Shown: positions 35,513 through 43,990 of the stretch, in pieces
Layout of the letters: the number at the start of each line of letters is the position of its first letter
Numbering within the stretch: the first letter of the stretch is position 1
Source: Williamsia sp. 1138
GTDB lineage: Bacteria > Actinomycetota > Actinomycetes > Mycobacteriales > Mycobacteriaceae
Direction: 5' to 3'
Length of the DNA: 64,000 nucleotides
Assembly (NCBI RefSeq): GCF_002095435.2
Contig: NZ_MJEJ02000035.1
Location: 62,001-126,000 of the forward strand
Program-made: the position numbers and the translations under genes
Notes under the pieces: generated by a model
Databases searched by the model: none
Seen by the model: only the letters and a program-made list of their open reading frames with translations
Told to the model about the DNA's origin: nothing

Positions 35513-37126
35513 GTGGCAGAAACAGAAGTCCTCGTGGTCGGAGCCGGACCGGTCGGATTGACCGCCGCGATCGAGCTGCGACGCCACGGCGTCCGGTGCC
35601 GGATCGTCGACCCCCTGCTCGAACCACCGCAGTATGCAAAGGCAGTCGGCGTCCAGCCCCGGACGCTCGAGGTCTTCGAGGGCATGGGTGTGCTGCGTCA
35701 GATCCTGGACTCCTCGACACAGATGCGCGGCCAGGTGGTCTTCGTCAACGGTGAGGAAGCGGGACGGATCGACCTCGAACTGCCGGACGACGTCCCGTTC
35801 GGCTTCTCCTCGATCCCCCAGTACGTCACCGAGCGCATCCTGCGAGACCGACTCTCGACCCTCGAGCTGCCGATCGAGCGCGGTAAGGCACTGACCGGAT
35901 TCGAGCAGAACGCGGACGGCGTCACCGCGACCCTGTCCACGTCCGACGGCGAAGAGACGATCACCGCTCAGTACCTCATCGGCGCGGACGGAGCGCACAG
36001 CGTCACCCGAAAGGCCCTCGGCCTGACCTTCGAGGGCGCGGCCTTCGAAGAGCAGTACATGCTCGGCGACGTCGAGGTCGATTGGTCGCAGCCCGCAGGC
36101 TATGGAATCCGGGCAATGCACCAGACCGACGGGAAGACCGATGATCTGCTCGTCTGCATCCCCCTGTACGGCCGGGGCAGGTACCGGATGTCGATGTTGG
36201 TCCCCGACGAACTCGCTACCGCGAAACCCGAACGCGGCGCTGTCGCACATGGATTCGAGGGTGAGAAGAAGCCCGAACTCTCTCACGTCCAGGCCGTTCT
36301 CGATCGCCTCTCCCCCGAGCCGACCACCGCGCGAAATCTGCGCTGGTCGTCGGTGTTCCGGATCAGCCACCGCATCGTCGACTCCTACGGCCACGGGCGC
36401 GTCTTCGTCGCAGGGGACGCCGCGCACATCCACCCGCCCACCGGCGGGCAGGGTATGAACACCGGAATCCAGGATGCCCACAACCTGGCGTGGAAACTGG
36501 CGTTGGCCGTCCAGGGCAAGGCATCTGCGGAGTTGACCGACAGCTACGACGCCGAACGCCGGCCCGTCGGCGAGGAGGTCGTCGGCCGCACCGTCCGCAG
36601 CGCCCGTGAGGGTATCGGCGCAGGTGAGAACGATCCGGCCTACGTCATGCGCCGCGAGGCCCAGCTCCTCATCGAGTACGTCGACAGCCCTGTCATCGGC
36701 AAGTCCACCGACGAGGCGACCCTCCGGCCGGGTGTGCGCGCCCCGGACGCCAAAGGTCTCACCAGGGACATGGTCACCGACCCGATCCGCTTGTTCTCAC
36801 TGCTGGACCGGTTGCGGCACACCTGCGTCATCTACCTGGACGGGACAACGACCACCGACGATCTCCTCGAGATCGAGCGCGTTGTCGAGACCGCGCAGGC
36901 GGCCGCACACGGGGAGCTCGACATCTACCTCGTCGCCTCCCCGGGCGCCGAGGTCGCGGCAACCGTGCTGCCGGTCATCCGAGACGCCGCCGGCACCTTC
37001 GCCGAAGCCTATGGCGCGCACGATCGGTCGCTGTTCGTGATCCGGCCCGACGGCTACCTCGGGTACAGCGCGAGCGCGGTATCCGAGGACGATCTCGTCG
37101 CTTTCCTGAAGAAGACCTTCCGATAG
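35513..37126 (+). CDS. FAD-dependent aromatic-type monooxygenase
   Basis: This 537-residue class A flavoprotein monooxygenase has the dinucleotide motif VVGAGPVGL (8-16). The second FAD motif is GRVFVAGDAAHIHPPTGGQGMNTGIQDAHNLAWKLA. A thioredoxin-like C-terminal domain typical of phenol or polyketide hydroxylases is also present (about 390-537). Such enzymes use NAD(P)H and O2 to hydroxylate aromatic rings. The GTG at 35513 gives the family N-terminus. No other catabolic gene is adjacent, so the substrate is unknown. Confidence 0.87.
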   Translation: MAETEVLVVGAGPVGLTAAIELRRHGVRCRIVDPLLEPPQYAKAVGVQPRTLEVFEGMGVLRQILDSSTQMRGQVVFVNGEEAGRIDLELPDDVPFGFSSIPQYVTERILRDRLSTLELPIERGKALTGFEQNADGVTATLSTSDGEETITAQYLIGADGAHSVTRKALGLTFEGAAFEEQYMLGDVEVDWSQPAGYGIRAMHQTDGKTDDLLVCIPLYGRGRYRMSMLVPDELATAKPERGAVAHGFEGEKKPELSHVQAVLDRLSPEPTTARNLRWSSVFRISHRIVDSYGHGRVFVAGDAAHIHPPTGGQGMNTGIQDAHNLAWKLALAVQGKASAELTDSYDAERRPVGEEVVGRTVRSAREGIGAGENDPAYVMRREAQLLIEYVDSPVIGKSTDEATLRPGVRAPDAKGLTRDMVTDPIRLFSLLDRLRHTCVIYLDGTTTTDDLLEIERVVETAQAAAHGELDIYLVASPGAEVAATVLPVIRDAAGTFAEAYGAHDRSLFVIRPDGYLGYSASAVSEDDLVAFLKKTFR

Positions 37127-37216
37127 ATCGCGTCGGACCGGCGGGTCCCCGGCCGGGGACCCGCCGATGGACGGAGTTCGGCCGAACGCGGCCCCGGAGT
37201 GCGTGAGGATGAGCAG

Positions 37217-37948
37217 ATGTCGACGGATCCCGGGCGGTCCACCCGCGAACCACGGTGGTGGGTCCGCGACGTCCTGATCTCCGGGATCGTGGCGGTGGTG
37301 ATCAGCGCCGGCACCATCGTCGGGCAGAAACTCATCGACGACGTGCGCGCCGATCGCGATCACGAGATCTCCCGGCAGGAGAACGCACGCGCCGAGCGGC
37401 TCGAGAATCTTCGCTTCGTCCGGGGCCGCTCCATCGCCGATCCGACGGTCGAGCGGCCGTTCTACGCCATCGATCTGGCCGGACTGAGCCTGGCCGGCCT
37501 CGATCTGCCCCGCGCGAACCTCGGCGAGGCGAAGCTCAACGGCTGCGATCTGCTGCAGACCAATCTGGAAGGCGCGAACCTTGCCTACGCCGACCTCACC
37601 GAGGTGGTGGCCATCGGCGTCAACCTGAAGAGTGCCGACCTCACCGGTGCTGTCCTGCGGTCCGTGGTGATCAACAACGAGCTCGCTCGGTCTCCGGCCC
37701 CCGGACAACCTGTGGTGCTCACGGAGCTGACCGGGGCCCGGGCACCCGGTGCCGACTTCAGCCGGACGGCGCTGTTCGACGTCAGCCTCGCCGGTATCGA
37801 TCTCACGGACGCGACGTTCGTGGATGCCACTTTCATCGGGGTGGATCTGACCGGCGCCGACCTCACCGGTGCGAACTTCGAGGGTGTGTCCTACGACGAG
37901 GAGACCGTCTGGCCCGCCGGCTTCACCCCACCACCCAGCGCCGAATAG
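37217..37948 (+). CDS. Membrane-anchored pentapeptide-repeat protein
   Basis: This 243-residue protein has one membrane helix (about 20-40, VLISGIVAVVISAGTIVG) and a charged coil (DDVRADRDHEISRQENARAER). The rest is a right-handed beta-helix built of A(D/N)LxX pentapeptides (for example LAGLDLPRANLGEAKLNG and GVDLTGADLTGANFEG). An insertion (NNELARSPAPGQPVVLTEL) interrupts the helix. The function of such proteins is mostly unknown; some protect gyrase. The ATG at 37217 has GAGGA upstream. Confidence 0.83.
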   Translation: MSTDPGRSTREPRWWVRDVLISGIVAVVISAGTIVGQKLIDDVRADRDHEISRQENARAERLENLRFVRGRSIADPTVERPFYAIDLAGLSLAGLDLPRANLGEAKLNGCDLLQTNLEGANLAYADLTEVVAIGVNLKSADLTGAVLRSVVINNELARSPAPGQPVVLTELTGARAPGADFSRTALFDVSLAGIDLTDATFVDATFIGVDLTGADLTGANFEGVSYDEETVWPAGFTPPPSAE

Positions 37949-37960
37949 CCCCCCGCTCTC

Positions 37961-38027
37961 CCCGATGATGGGTCGTTATGGCGAGCATGTGCGCAGGTCG
38001 CGACCGCCAGAACGACCCATCATCGGG
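37961..38027. repeat. Dispersed intergenic palindrome, copy E
   Basis: This is the best copy, with perfect 17-bp arms CCCGATGATGGGTCGTT (37961-37977) and AACGACCCATCATCGGG (38011-38027). The core is TGGCGAGC...GCAGGTCGCG...CGCCA. It fills the gap between the pentapeptide gene and the convergent xdhC gene, and its right end abuts the xdhC stop codon. Confidence 0.85.
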
Positions 38028-39146
38028 TCACTCGTGGTGAATTCGGCCGTCGATCTCGGTGAGCGGACGACCGCCGCCGCCCCAGCGCTTCGCGATGATC
38101 TCGGCCGCGATGGACACCGCGGTCTCCGCAGGCGTCCGGGCACCGAGGTCGAGTCCGATCGGACTGGAGAGCCGGTCGATCTGTGCCTGCGCGAGCCCCG
38201 CCTCGCGTAACCGCTCGAGCCTGTCGAGGTGGGTTCGCCTCGACCCCATCGCGCCGACGAAGGCGACCTCCGGTATCTGCAGCGCCACCTCGAGCAACGG
38301 GACGTCGAATTTGGGGTCGTGCGTGAGGACGCAGATGACCGTCCGGGCGTCGAGCGATCCGGCCGCGAGCTGAGCCGAAAGGTACCGGTGCGGCCACTCG
38401 ACGACGACCTCGTCGGCGGTCGGAAAACGTGCGGACGTCGCGAAGACGGCGCGGGCATCGCACACCGTCACGCGGTAGCCCAGAAAGGAGCCCTGCTGAG
38501 CAACCGCCGCGGCGAAATCGATGGCCCCGAACACCAGCATCCGAGGGCGGGGGGCGTGCGCGGCGACGAACACGGCCATGCCCTCGCCTCTGCGCTGACC
38601 GTCGGGACCATAGGTCAACACCTCACTGCGACCGGCAGCCAACAGCCCACGCGCGTCGTCGATCACGGCGGCGTCCATCCTGTCGGAGCCGAGCGACCCC
38701 TGCGCGGTGTCGGCACGGACGATCAGCCGGCGGCCCACCCACGAGGCGTCGGAGTGTGAGATCACGGTCGCAATGGCCACCGGACGGTGCTGCTCGATGT
38801 CGTCGGCGATGTCGCCGAGCTCGGGAAACGTTGCCTGCGATATGGATTCGGTGAAGATGTCCAAGATTCCGCCGCAGGTCAGCCCGACCGCGAACGCGTC
38901 GTCGTCGCTCACCCCGTAGCGCTGCAGCGACGGTATCCCCGACTCGGTGACAGCGGACGCGGACTCGTAGACCGCCCCCTCGACGCAACCGCCGGACACC
39001 GACCCACTGACGGTGCCGTTCGGTGCGACCACCATCGACGCACCGGGCGGCCGAGGCGCCGAACGAAAAGTCCGGACAACGGTGCCGACACCGGCTGTCC
39101 CGCCGCTGCGCCAGATCTCCATCAGCTCTGCGAGCACATCCTGCAT
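38028..39146 (-). CDS. XdhC/CoxI-family molybdenum-enzyme maturation protein
   Basis: This 372-residue protein has the XdhC N-terminal region (GTVVRTFRSAPRPPGASMVVAPNGTVSGSVSGGCVEG, about 18-55) and the C-terminal Rossmann-like domain (MLVFGAIDFAAAVAQQGSFLGYRVTVCDAR). The final IGLDLGARTPAETAVSIAAEIIAKRWGG is diagnostic. XdhC loads sulfurated molybdenum cofactor into xanthine dehydrogenase or CO dehydrogenase-type enzymes; no such enzyme is in the window. The ATG at 39146 is chosen because GGAGG lies six bases before it. Confidence 0.88.
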   Translation of the reverse strand: MQDVLAELMEIWRSGGTAGVGTVVRTFRSAPRPPGASMVVAPNGTVSGSVSGGCVEGAVYESASAVTESGIPSLQRYGVSDDDAFAVGLTCGGILDIFTESISQATFPELGDIADDIEQHRPVAIATVISHSDASWVGRRLIVRADTAQGSLGSDRMDAAVIDDARGLLAAGRSEVLTYGPDGQRRGEGMAVFVAAHAPRPRMLVFGAIDFAAAVAQQGSFLGYRVTVCDARAVFATSARFPTADEVVVEWPHRYLSAQLAAGSLDARTVICVLTHDPKFDVPLLEVALQIPEVAFVGAMGSRRTHLDRLERLREAGLAQAQIDRLSSPIGLDLGARTPAETAVSIAAEIIAKRWGGGGRPLTEIDGRIHHE

Positions 39147-39273
39147 TGTGGCCTCCATGCCGGTGCCCGGCCAGTCCTTCTGCGACCGGCACCGCGCCGG
39201 CAACGTCCAACGTAAACTCCGATCGTGGCACCCGCCCACACCCACAGTCCATTCGGCGCAGGAGAGTCATCCG

Positions 39274-39486
39274 ATGGCACCAGATGACACCGTGTCGGCG
39301 ACCGAGTTCCCGGTACGACTGGGCAAGGTCGCTCGCCGCGAACTGGCGGCCCGCGGTTACGCGACGTTCTCCGATCTGACCGCGGTCACCGCGAAGGAAC
39401 TCCTGGCAATTCATGGCGTCGGCCCCAAGGCCATTCGCATCCTCACCGAAGAGCTCGAGCTTCGCGGACTGTCGTTCGCGACCTGA
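39274..39486 (+). CDS. Small helix-hairpin-helix protein
   Basis: This 70-residue protein has a C-terminal HhH-like segment, ATFSDLTAVTAKELLAIHGVGPKAIRILTEELELRGLSF. It resembles the DNA-binding C-terminal domain of RNA polymerase alpha and HhH DNA-binding proteins. AGGAGAG precedes the ATG. It is divergent from xdhC with a 127-base gap. It could be a nucleic-acid binding accessory; no partner is suggested. Confidence 0.75.
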   Translation: MAPDDTVSATEFPVRLGKVARRELAARGYATFSDLTAVTAKELLAIHGVGPKAIRILTEELELRGLSFAT

Positions 39487-39531
39487 CTTTTCGCACGCGG
39501 TCGGCGGCTGTTTCGCACGCGGTCGGCAGGG

Positions 39532-40473
39532 TCAGGGCATGGCCGGGGGTTCGCCTCCGGGCTCGCCTGCGCCGCCCGGTCCGCCGCCGGCGGGCGGGGC
39601 AGCCTGGGCGTTCTCCGACTTCGCGGCCACACCAATGGTGATCGCGATGTCGTAGCCGCCGGCGACACTGCCGGTCGCGGTGGCGAGTTCGGCATCCCAG
39701 CCGTCACCGAAGACGTTGTCCGAGGACAGGGTGGTGCGGGTCATGTTGGTGACGCTGTTCTCGTACCCTTCCGCACCGGCGAAGACCGCGTCGCAGGCTT
39801 CCTGCGGCAGCGCGATCTGCGAGGTGAGCCGAGCGTTCTCTCCCGCGATCGCGACGTCCAGGGAGTCGTAGACCTCGAAGTGGATGTGGGGCCACCGGCC
39901 CGAGTACGCGGCCGGGAAGATCGAGGTGAACGACACCGTGCCGTCGGCGCCGGCGACCTGCACACCGCGCAGATAGTTCTGGTCGGTGATCGCCTTCCCG
40001 TACAGCGAGTACTCACCATCGCGGTCGCAGTGCCAGAGGTAGACGGCCATACCGGCACCCGGATCGCAGTTCTTCGTCAGATCCTGCAACGCCATCGTGA
40101 TGGTGACCGGGACGCCCTCGGCCCTACCCATCGACGTACCGAAACTACTGGTGATGTCCTTGCGGACAATGCCCGATTCGACCAGGACGTTGGGGCCGTT
40201 CGACCCGTCGCCCGGGTACGGTCCCGCGGTTTCGCCGGGTGCTGCGGCCACGCACTCACCCACCGCTGTTGCGGTCGAGGTGGCCGTACCTGCGGTGGCC
40301 GTCGACGAGGACGACGTCGACGAGGAACCGCACGCGGCGAGAGCGGCGGTGGCGCCTGCCGCGCCGAACAGCGCCAGGGCCCCGCGGCGCGACATCGTCT
40401 TCATGTCATGGGAAAGGCCGAGGTCGTGCTCGTGCACCTCGGGGTCGCGACCGAACATCCGGCGCTTGCTCAT
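39532..40473 (-). CDS. Exported intradiol dioxygenase-like lipoprotein
   Basis: This 313-residue protein has a twin-arginine signal (RR at 29-30, SRRGALALFG) and a lipobox ending at Cys48 (ALAACG). The mature part is an intradiol ring-cleavage dioxygenase fold with candidate Fe(III) ligands Tyr155, Tyr190, His196 and His198 (GEYSLYG, AAYSGRWPHIHFEVY). A Gly/Pro-rich tail (PPAGGGPGGAGEPGG) ends it. AAGGAG lies upstream of the ATG at 40473. The ligands suggest it could be an active enzyme outside the membrane, but its aromatic substrate is unknown. Confidence 0.82.
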   Translation of the reverse strand: MSKRRMFGRDPEVHEHDLGLSHDMKTMSRRGALALFGAAGATAALAACGSSSTSSSSTATAGTATSTATAVGECVAAAPGETAGPYPGDGSNGPNVLVESGIVRKDITSSFGTSMGRAEGVPVTITMALQDLTKNCDPGAGMAVYLWHCDRDGEYSLYGKAITDQNYLRGVQVAGADGTVSFTSIFPAAYSGRWPHIHFEVYDSLDVAIAGENARLTSQIALPQEACDAVFAGAEGYENSVTNMTRTTLSSDNVFGDGWDAELATATGSVAGGYDIAITIGVAAKSENAQAAPPAGGGPGGAGEPGGEPPAMP

Positions 40474-40677
40474 CGTTTACTCCTTCAGGGGCTGCTGTCG
40501 TGTGTATCCATTGGTATCCACGCAGGCCCCGCGCGACCTGCACATACCCTGTGAGTTCGCTGGGAGCGGTCCATCTCGGGCCACTTTCGAAGACCACGAC
40601 CACAAGGGAATAGATCCCTCGATCGTCCGGTTGAACGGTCTGACGGTGTCCGGATCAAGCCCCGGGTACCACCCCAT

Positions 40678-40771
40678 AAGCCGCCGAGAGCGGCCACTTG
40701 CCGAGAGGCGCATTGGCGGGCACCGTCCCTGGCATCGAGAAAGCCGCCGACCATCTGGCCGGCGGCTTTTT
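40678..40771. terminator. Terminator hairpin with duplicated upstream arm
   Basis: AAGCCGCCG (40741-40749) and CGGCGGCTT (40760-40768) form a 9-bp stem followed by TTTTT on the plus strand. A second AAGCCGCCGA copy lies at 40678-40687 and could pair instead. The hairpin can also terminate the minus-strand brkB transcript, which ends 17 bases away. The rest of the 40474-40787 gap shows no gene; it contains the promoter region of the dioxygenase gene. Confidence 0.65.
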
Positions 40772-40787
40772 CGTCTGCCGACTTTCC

Positions 40788-41669
40788 TCAGTCGATGGCC
40801 ACCGCCTGCGGCGGGTCAACCCGGGGGCCGTGCGTGCCGGCGGCCTGAAGCCACCGTCCGACCACACCCTCTTCGACGAACAATGCGTGCACGATCACGG
40901 TCGCCGCGATGACGATCGCCGAAAAGACAAAGAGCCAGCTGATCACCGTGAAGATGACGCCGAGGATGCCGAACTGGTTCGTCGCCGACGCCAGCACCCG
41001 AGACATCCCGATATGCGTCGCGACGACCAGTACGGTGAGCCCCGCGGCCGTGATGCCGGCGTTGAGCAGCAGGCACCGCGTGTTGACCCGGCCCGAGGTG
41101 AGCAGCCAGGCGATCCCGAACCACAGGACAGCCCACAGCATGTACCCGAGCGCCAATTCCACACCGAAGTCGACGGCCGCCCGGACCGACCAGACGTCGC
41201 GGAGCGAGGGCAGCACTGTCTGGATCGCGACGCCGATCGCAACGGCGACGATGACGACCAGCCAACGCCAGCTCTGTTTCAGCGACAGCCTCGGTACTCC
41301 CCAGACCCGGGAGTACATCCGGTCCAGGGCGCGAGAAAACGACGTAGCACTCACGAGAGTCATCACCGCACCGAGCACCCCGAAGGTCACGGCGGCATCC
41401 TGCTTGCCCGAGGAACCGAGCGCCAGGTCGCCGGAGGTGAGGTCGTACCCCGCGAGCGCGTCGTCGAGAACGCCCTTGCCCGGGATCGCGGACAGCAGGA
41501 TCATCACGGGGAGTATCGAGGTGAAGGCCTGCCCCGCAAGGGTCATCGCCCGGTCGGCGATCTCACTGCGGGCGAGATCCGACACGATTTGCAAGATCAG
41601 TGAACCGCCCGGGATCGATCTGATCCGGGCAGTACCGACCTCCAGCACCGACGCGAACACTTGAGTCAT
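40788..41669 (-). CDS. YihY/BrkB-family membrane protein
   Basis: This 293-residue integral membrane protein has about six helices. It matches the YihY/BrkB family (once misnamed RNase BN), with IADRAMTLAGQAFTSILPVMILLSAIPGKG and FSRALDRMYSRVWGVPRLSLKQSWRWL as family blocks. The start is the ATG at 41669. It is downstream of a 50-residue acidic protein gene and rsbP on the same strand. The biochemical role of the family is not established. Confidence 0.83.
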   Translation of the reverse strand: MTQVFASVLEVGTARIRSIPGGSLILQIVSDLARSEIADRAMTLAGQAFTSILPVMILLSAIPGKGVLDDALAGYDLTSGDLALGSSGKQDAAVTFGVLGAVMTLVSATSFSRALDRMYSRVWGVPRLSLKQSWRWLVVIVAVAIGVAIQTVLPSLRDVWSVRAAVDFGVELALGYMLWAVLWFGIAWLLTSGRVNTRCLLLNAGITAAGLTVLVVATHIGMSRVLASATNQFGILGVIFTVISWLFVFSAIVIAATVIVHALFVEEGVVGRWLQAAGTHGPRVDPPQAVAID

Positions 41670-41722
41670 GCCCGAACGCTACTGCGTTCACGATGGCGCA
41701 GTGATGCAGGTCGGGGCAGCTG

Positions 41723-41875
41723 TCAGTCTTTTCTGCCCTTCTTGTGCACGATCTCCGGCGCGACCTCGCGGGTCGCCATCCCGCCTGTGCCGCCCTCGTC
41801 GACAGGGCCCGGCCGCCCGCCTTTCGGTTCTTCGGTGGGCTCGTCGGAGTCGGGGCGCTCTTTCTCGGAGGTCAT
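41723..41875 (-). CDS. Small charged protein (50 residues), unrecognised
   Basis: The ATG at 41875 opens a reading frame of 50 codons that begins MTSEKERPDSDEPTEEPKGG, continues RPGPVDEGGTGGMATREV and ends APEIVHKKGRKD. The N-terminal half is acidic, the C-terminal end is basic, and there are no cysteines or membrane segments. It lies between rsbP and brkB in the same direction, in a 290-base space otherwise unexplained. The ribosome binding site is weak. The composition is protein-like, unlike the Arg-rich alternative frames. Confidence 0.55.
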   Translation of the reverse strand: MTSEKERPDSDEPTEEPKGGRPGPVDEGGTGGMATREVAPEIVHKKGRKD

Positions 41876-41961
41876 CGGCCCAGATTACGCCCGCAGGCAC
41901 GCGCGCCATTCGTCCAGCAGGCCGCACTCACCGGCCGTGAGACCGCCGGGGCGACCCGGAT

Positions 41962-43155
41962 TCACTCATCGGCCGGAACACCCAGCGCAAGTATCGCGGT
42001 GTCGTCGTCGAGACCCGACCCGAAACCGGCGAGTAGTCGTTCGAGCGCCGCCACGACGTCCGCAGCAGAGGCCGGGGCCTGCGCGTTCGCGAACTCGAGC
42101 AGCGCACCGTCGTCGTCGTATCGCGCAGTGCCGACGCCGGTGCGGGCTTCGGTGAGCCCGTCGGTGTAGAGGACCAGGGTGTCGCCCGCACCGAGTCGCA
42201 CTCGCGCGGAGACGAACGTGGGATCAGTGAGGATTCCGACGAACTGACCGCCCGCGGTGCTGATCTGCCGCGCCGTGCCGTCGGCCCGCAACAGCAGGGC
42301 CGGTGGGTGGCCGCCACTGGCCAGCTCGACGTCCCATCCCCCACCGCGGTCGGCCTCGCCCTCGCGGATGGTCAGCACCCCGAAGATCACGGTGCAGAAA
42401 TGGGGGTCGTCGCCGTGGTATTCGTGGCTCAAGACGGTATCGAGGTTGTGCAGCACGGCAACCGGATCGGCGTCGTACACCGCCGCCGCGCGCAGGGTGT
42501 AGCGGGTCAGCGACGTCACCGCAGCCGCGGCGGCGCCCTTGCCCGACACGTCTCCCAGGAAGAATCCCCACTGGGTGGAGGACAGCGGGAACAGATCGTA
42601 GAAGTCACCGCCGACATCGTCGGAGGAGGCCGGGTGATGGTACGCAGCGGCTTCCAGGCCGTCCGGCGGGGACAGGGACGGGGGTAGCATCGCGCGCTGC
42701 AGGGTGGCGGCGAGAACCCCCACCCGCGCACGCTCGCGCTCGGCCCGTCGCCGTTCGGAGAGGAGTTCCTGTTCGTACGAACGCCTTTCGCGGGCATCCT
42801 GCACGGTGACCCGGATCAGGACCACATTGCCGGCGGCGTCGGTCTTCGCGTTGGCATCGACGAAGACCGGCAGCCGAGAATCGTCGGCGCGCACCAGATC
42901 GACCGAGATCGCGTCGAGTTGTCCACTCATCTGCAGCACCGGGCGGAAGTGGGTTTCGTAGTGGATCCGGCCGCCTGCGCTGAGGATCGTCGTGAACTGT
43001 GTACCGATCAGCGAGCTCGGCGAACGATCCAACCATCCGCACAGGGTCCTGTTGACCCTGCCGATGCGGCCTTCCGGCGACATCGACAAAAAGCCGCACG
43101 GTGCGTTTTCGAAGAGGTCTTCGAGCTCGTCGGAACCACCGGTGCCACCGATCAC
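41962..43155 (-). CDS. rsbP: RsbP-like PAS-PP2C serine phosphatase
   Basis: This 397-residue protein has an N-terminal PAS domain (about 8-122, LEDLFENAPCGFLSMSPEGRIGRVNRTLCGWL). A coiled-coil linker follows (EQELLSERRRAERERARVG, about 128-148). The SpoIIE/PP2C phosphatase domain carries Asp184 in VGGDFYD, Asp202 in GDVSGKG and the C-terminal GLDDDTAIL. This is the architecture of Bacillus RsbP, which dephosphorylates the anti-anti-sigma factor RsbV under energy stress. The GTG at 43155 overlaps the rsbQ stop (GTGA), which decides the start and implies tight coupling. Confidence 0.85.
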   Translation of the reverse strand: MIGGTGGSDELEDLFENAPCGFLSMSPEGRIGRVNRTLCGWLDRSPSSLIGTQFTTILSAGGRIHYETHFRPVLQMSGQLDAISVDLVRADDSRLPVFVDANAKTDAAGNVVLIRVTVQDARERRSYEQELLSERRRAERERARVGVLAATLQRAMLPPSLSPPDGLEAAAYHHPASSDDVGGDFYDLFPLSSTQWGFFLGDVSGKGAAAAAVTSLTRYTLRAAAVYDADPVAVLHNLDTVLSHEYHGDDPHFCTVIFGVLTIREGEADRGGGWDVELASGGHPPALLLRADGTARQISTAGGQFVGILTDPTFVSARVRLGAGDTLVLYTDGLTEARTGVGTARYDDDGALLEFANAQAPASAADVVAALERLLAGFGSGLDDDTAILALGVPADE

Positions 43156-43946
43156 CTGGCGAATGCCGTGATCGCGTCCGCGGTTGCGTCCGGCGCACTG
43201 AGCTGCGGACAGTGTCCGGTGGCATCGAGGGTCACCAGTCGACTCCCCGCGATGTGCTCGGTGACGTAGGCGCCGACCTCGCGAGGAGCCAGCGAGTCGT
43301 GGGCACATTCGATCACCAGGGTCGGCACCCTCACGCGAGCGAGGTCGGCCCGGTTGTCGGACAGGAAGGTGGTGCGCGCGAACACGCGGGCGCGGGAGGG
43401 GTCGGTGCGGCAGAAGCTCTCGGTCAGTTCGTCGCCGAGTTCCGGGCGCTCCGGGGTTCCCATGATCGCCGGCGCCATCTGCCGCGACCATCCCAGATAG
43501 TTGCTCTCCAGGGATTCGAGCAGTTCGTCGATGTCGCCCCTGGTGAAGCCGCCGCGGTACCCCTCGTCGTCGAGATAACGCGGTGAGGGCGTCAGCAACA
43601 CCAACTTCGAGAAGCGGCTCGGATCCGCCGCCACGGCCAGCACCCCGATCATGGCGGCCACCGAGTGACCGACGAACACGACGTCACGCAGATCCAGGTC
43701 TCGGACGAGCTCGAGCACGTCCTGCGCATACCCATCGAGTGAGGCATAGCGCTGCGCGTCCCAGGCCGCCGGATCAGACGAACCAGACCCCACGTGATCG
43801 AACAGGACGACCCGGAAATGCTGCTCCAACTGCGCGGTGACCAGGCGCCACAGATGCTGGTCACATCCGAAGCCGTGCGCAAGCATCACGGTCGGGGCGT
43901 CGTCCACGCCGGTGATCGTCACGTTGTTTCGCACCCGCACATCCAC
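43152..43946 (-). CDS. rsbQ: RsbQ-like alpha/beta hydrolase, energy-stress cofactor
   Basis: This 264-residue protein follows the RsbQ family very closely: RNNVTITG, AHGFGCDQHLWR, FDHVGSGSSD, LDGYAQDVLEL and GWSRQMAPAIMG. The catalytic triad is Ser95 (VGHSVAA), Asp217 (CAHDSLAP) and His245 (TGHCPQL). In Bacillus RsbQ is required for RsbP activity and is thought to supply or hydrolyse a small ligand. Here rsbQ is immediately upstream of the RsbP-like phosphatase and overlaps it. Plant karrikin/strigolactone receptors belong to the same subfamily. Confidence 0.9.
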   Translation of the reverse strand: MDVRVRNNVTITGVDDAPTVMLAHGFGCDQHLWRLVTAQLEQHFRVVLFDHVGSGSSDPAAWDAQRYASLDGYAQDVLELVRDLDLRDVVFVGHSVAAMIGVLAVAADPSRFSKLVLLTPSPRYLDDEGYRGGFTRGDIDELLESLESNYLGWSRQMAPAIMGTPERPELGDELTESFCRTDPSRARVFARTTFLSDNRADLARVRVPTLVIECAHDSLAPREVGAYVTEHIAGSRLVTLDATGHCPQLSAPDATADAITAFAR

Positions 43947-43990
43947 CCGACCATCCTCTCACCCGGCCCGACGTGGTTGATAATGACCGG

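Noticed and set aside
38028-39146. Xanthine dehydrogenase or CO dehydrogenase cluster beside xdhC.
   Set aside because: No molybdenum hydroxylase subunit is encoded in the window; xdhC stands alone here.
40474-40787. A tRNA or other known structured RNA in the gap.
   Set aside because: No cloverleaf, CCA end or conserved T-arm sequence could be found; only the terminator hairpin is supported.
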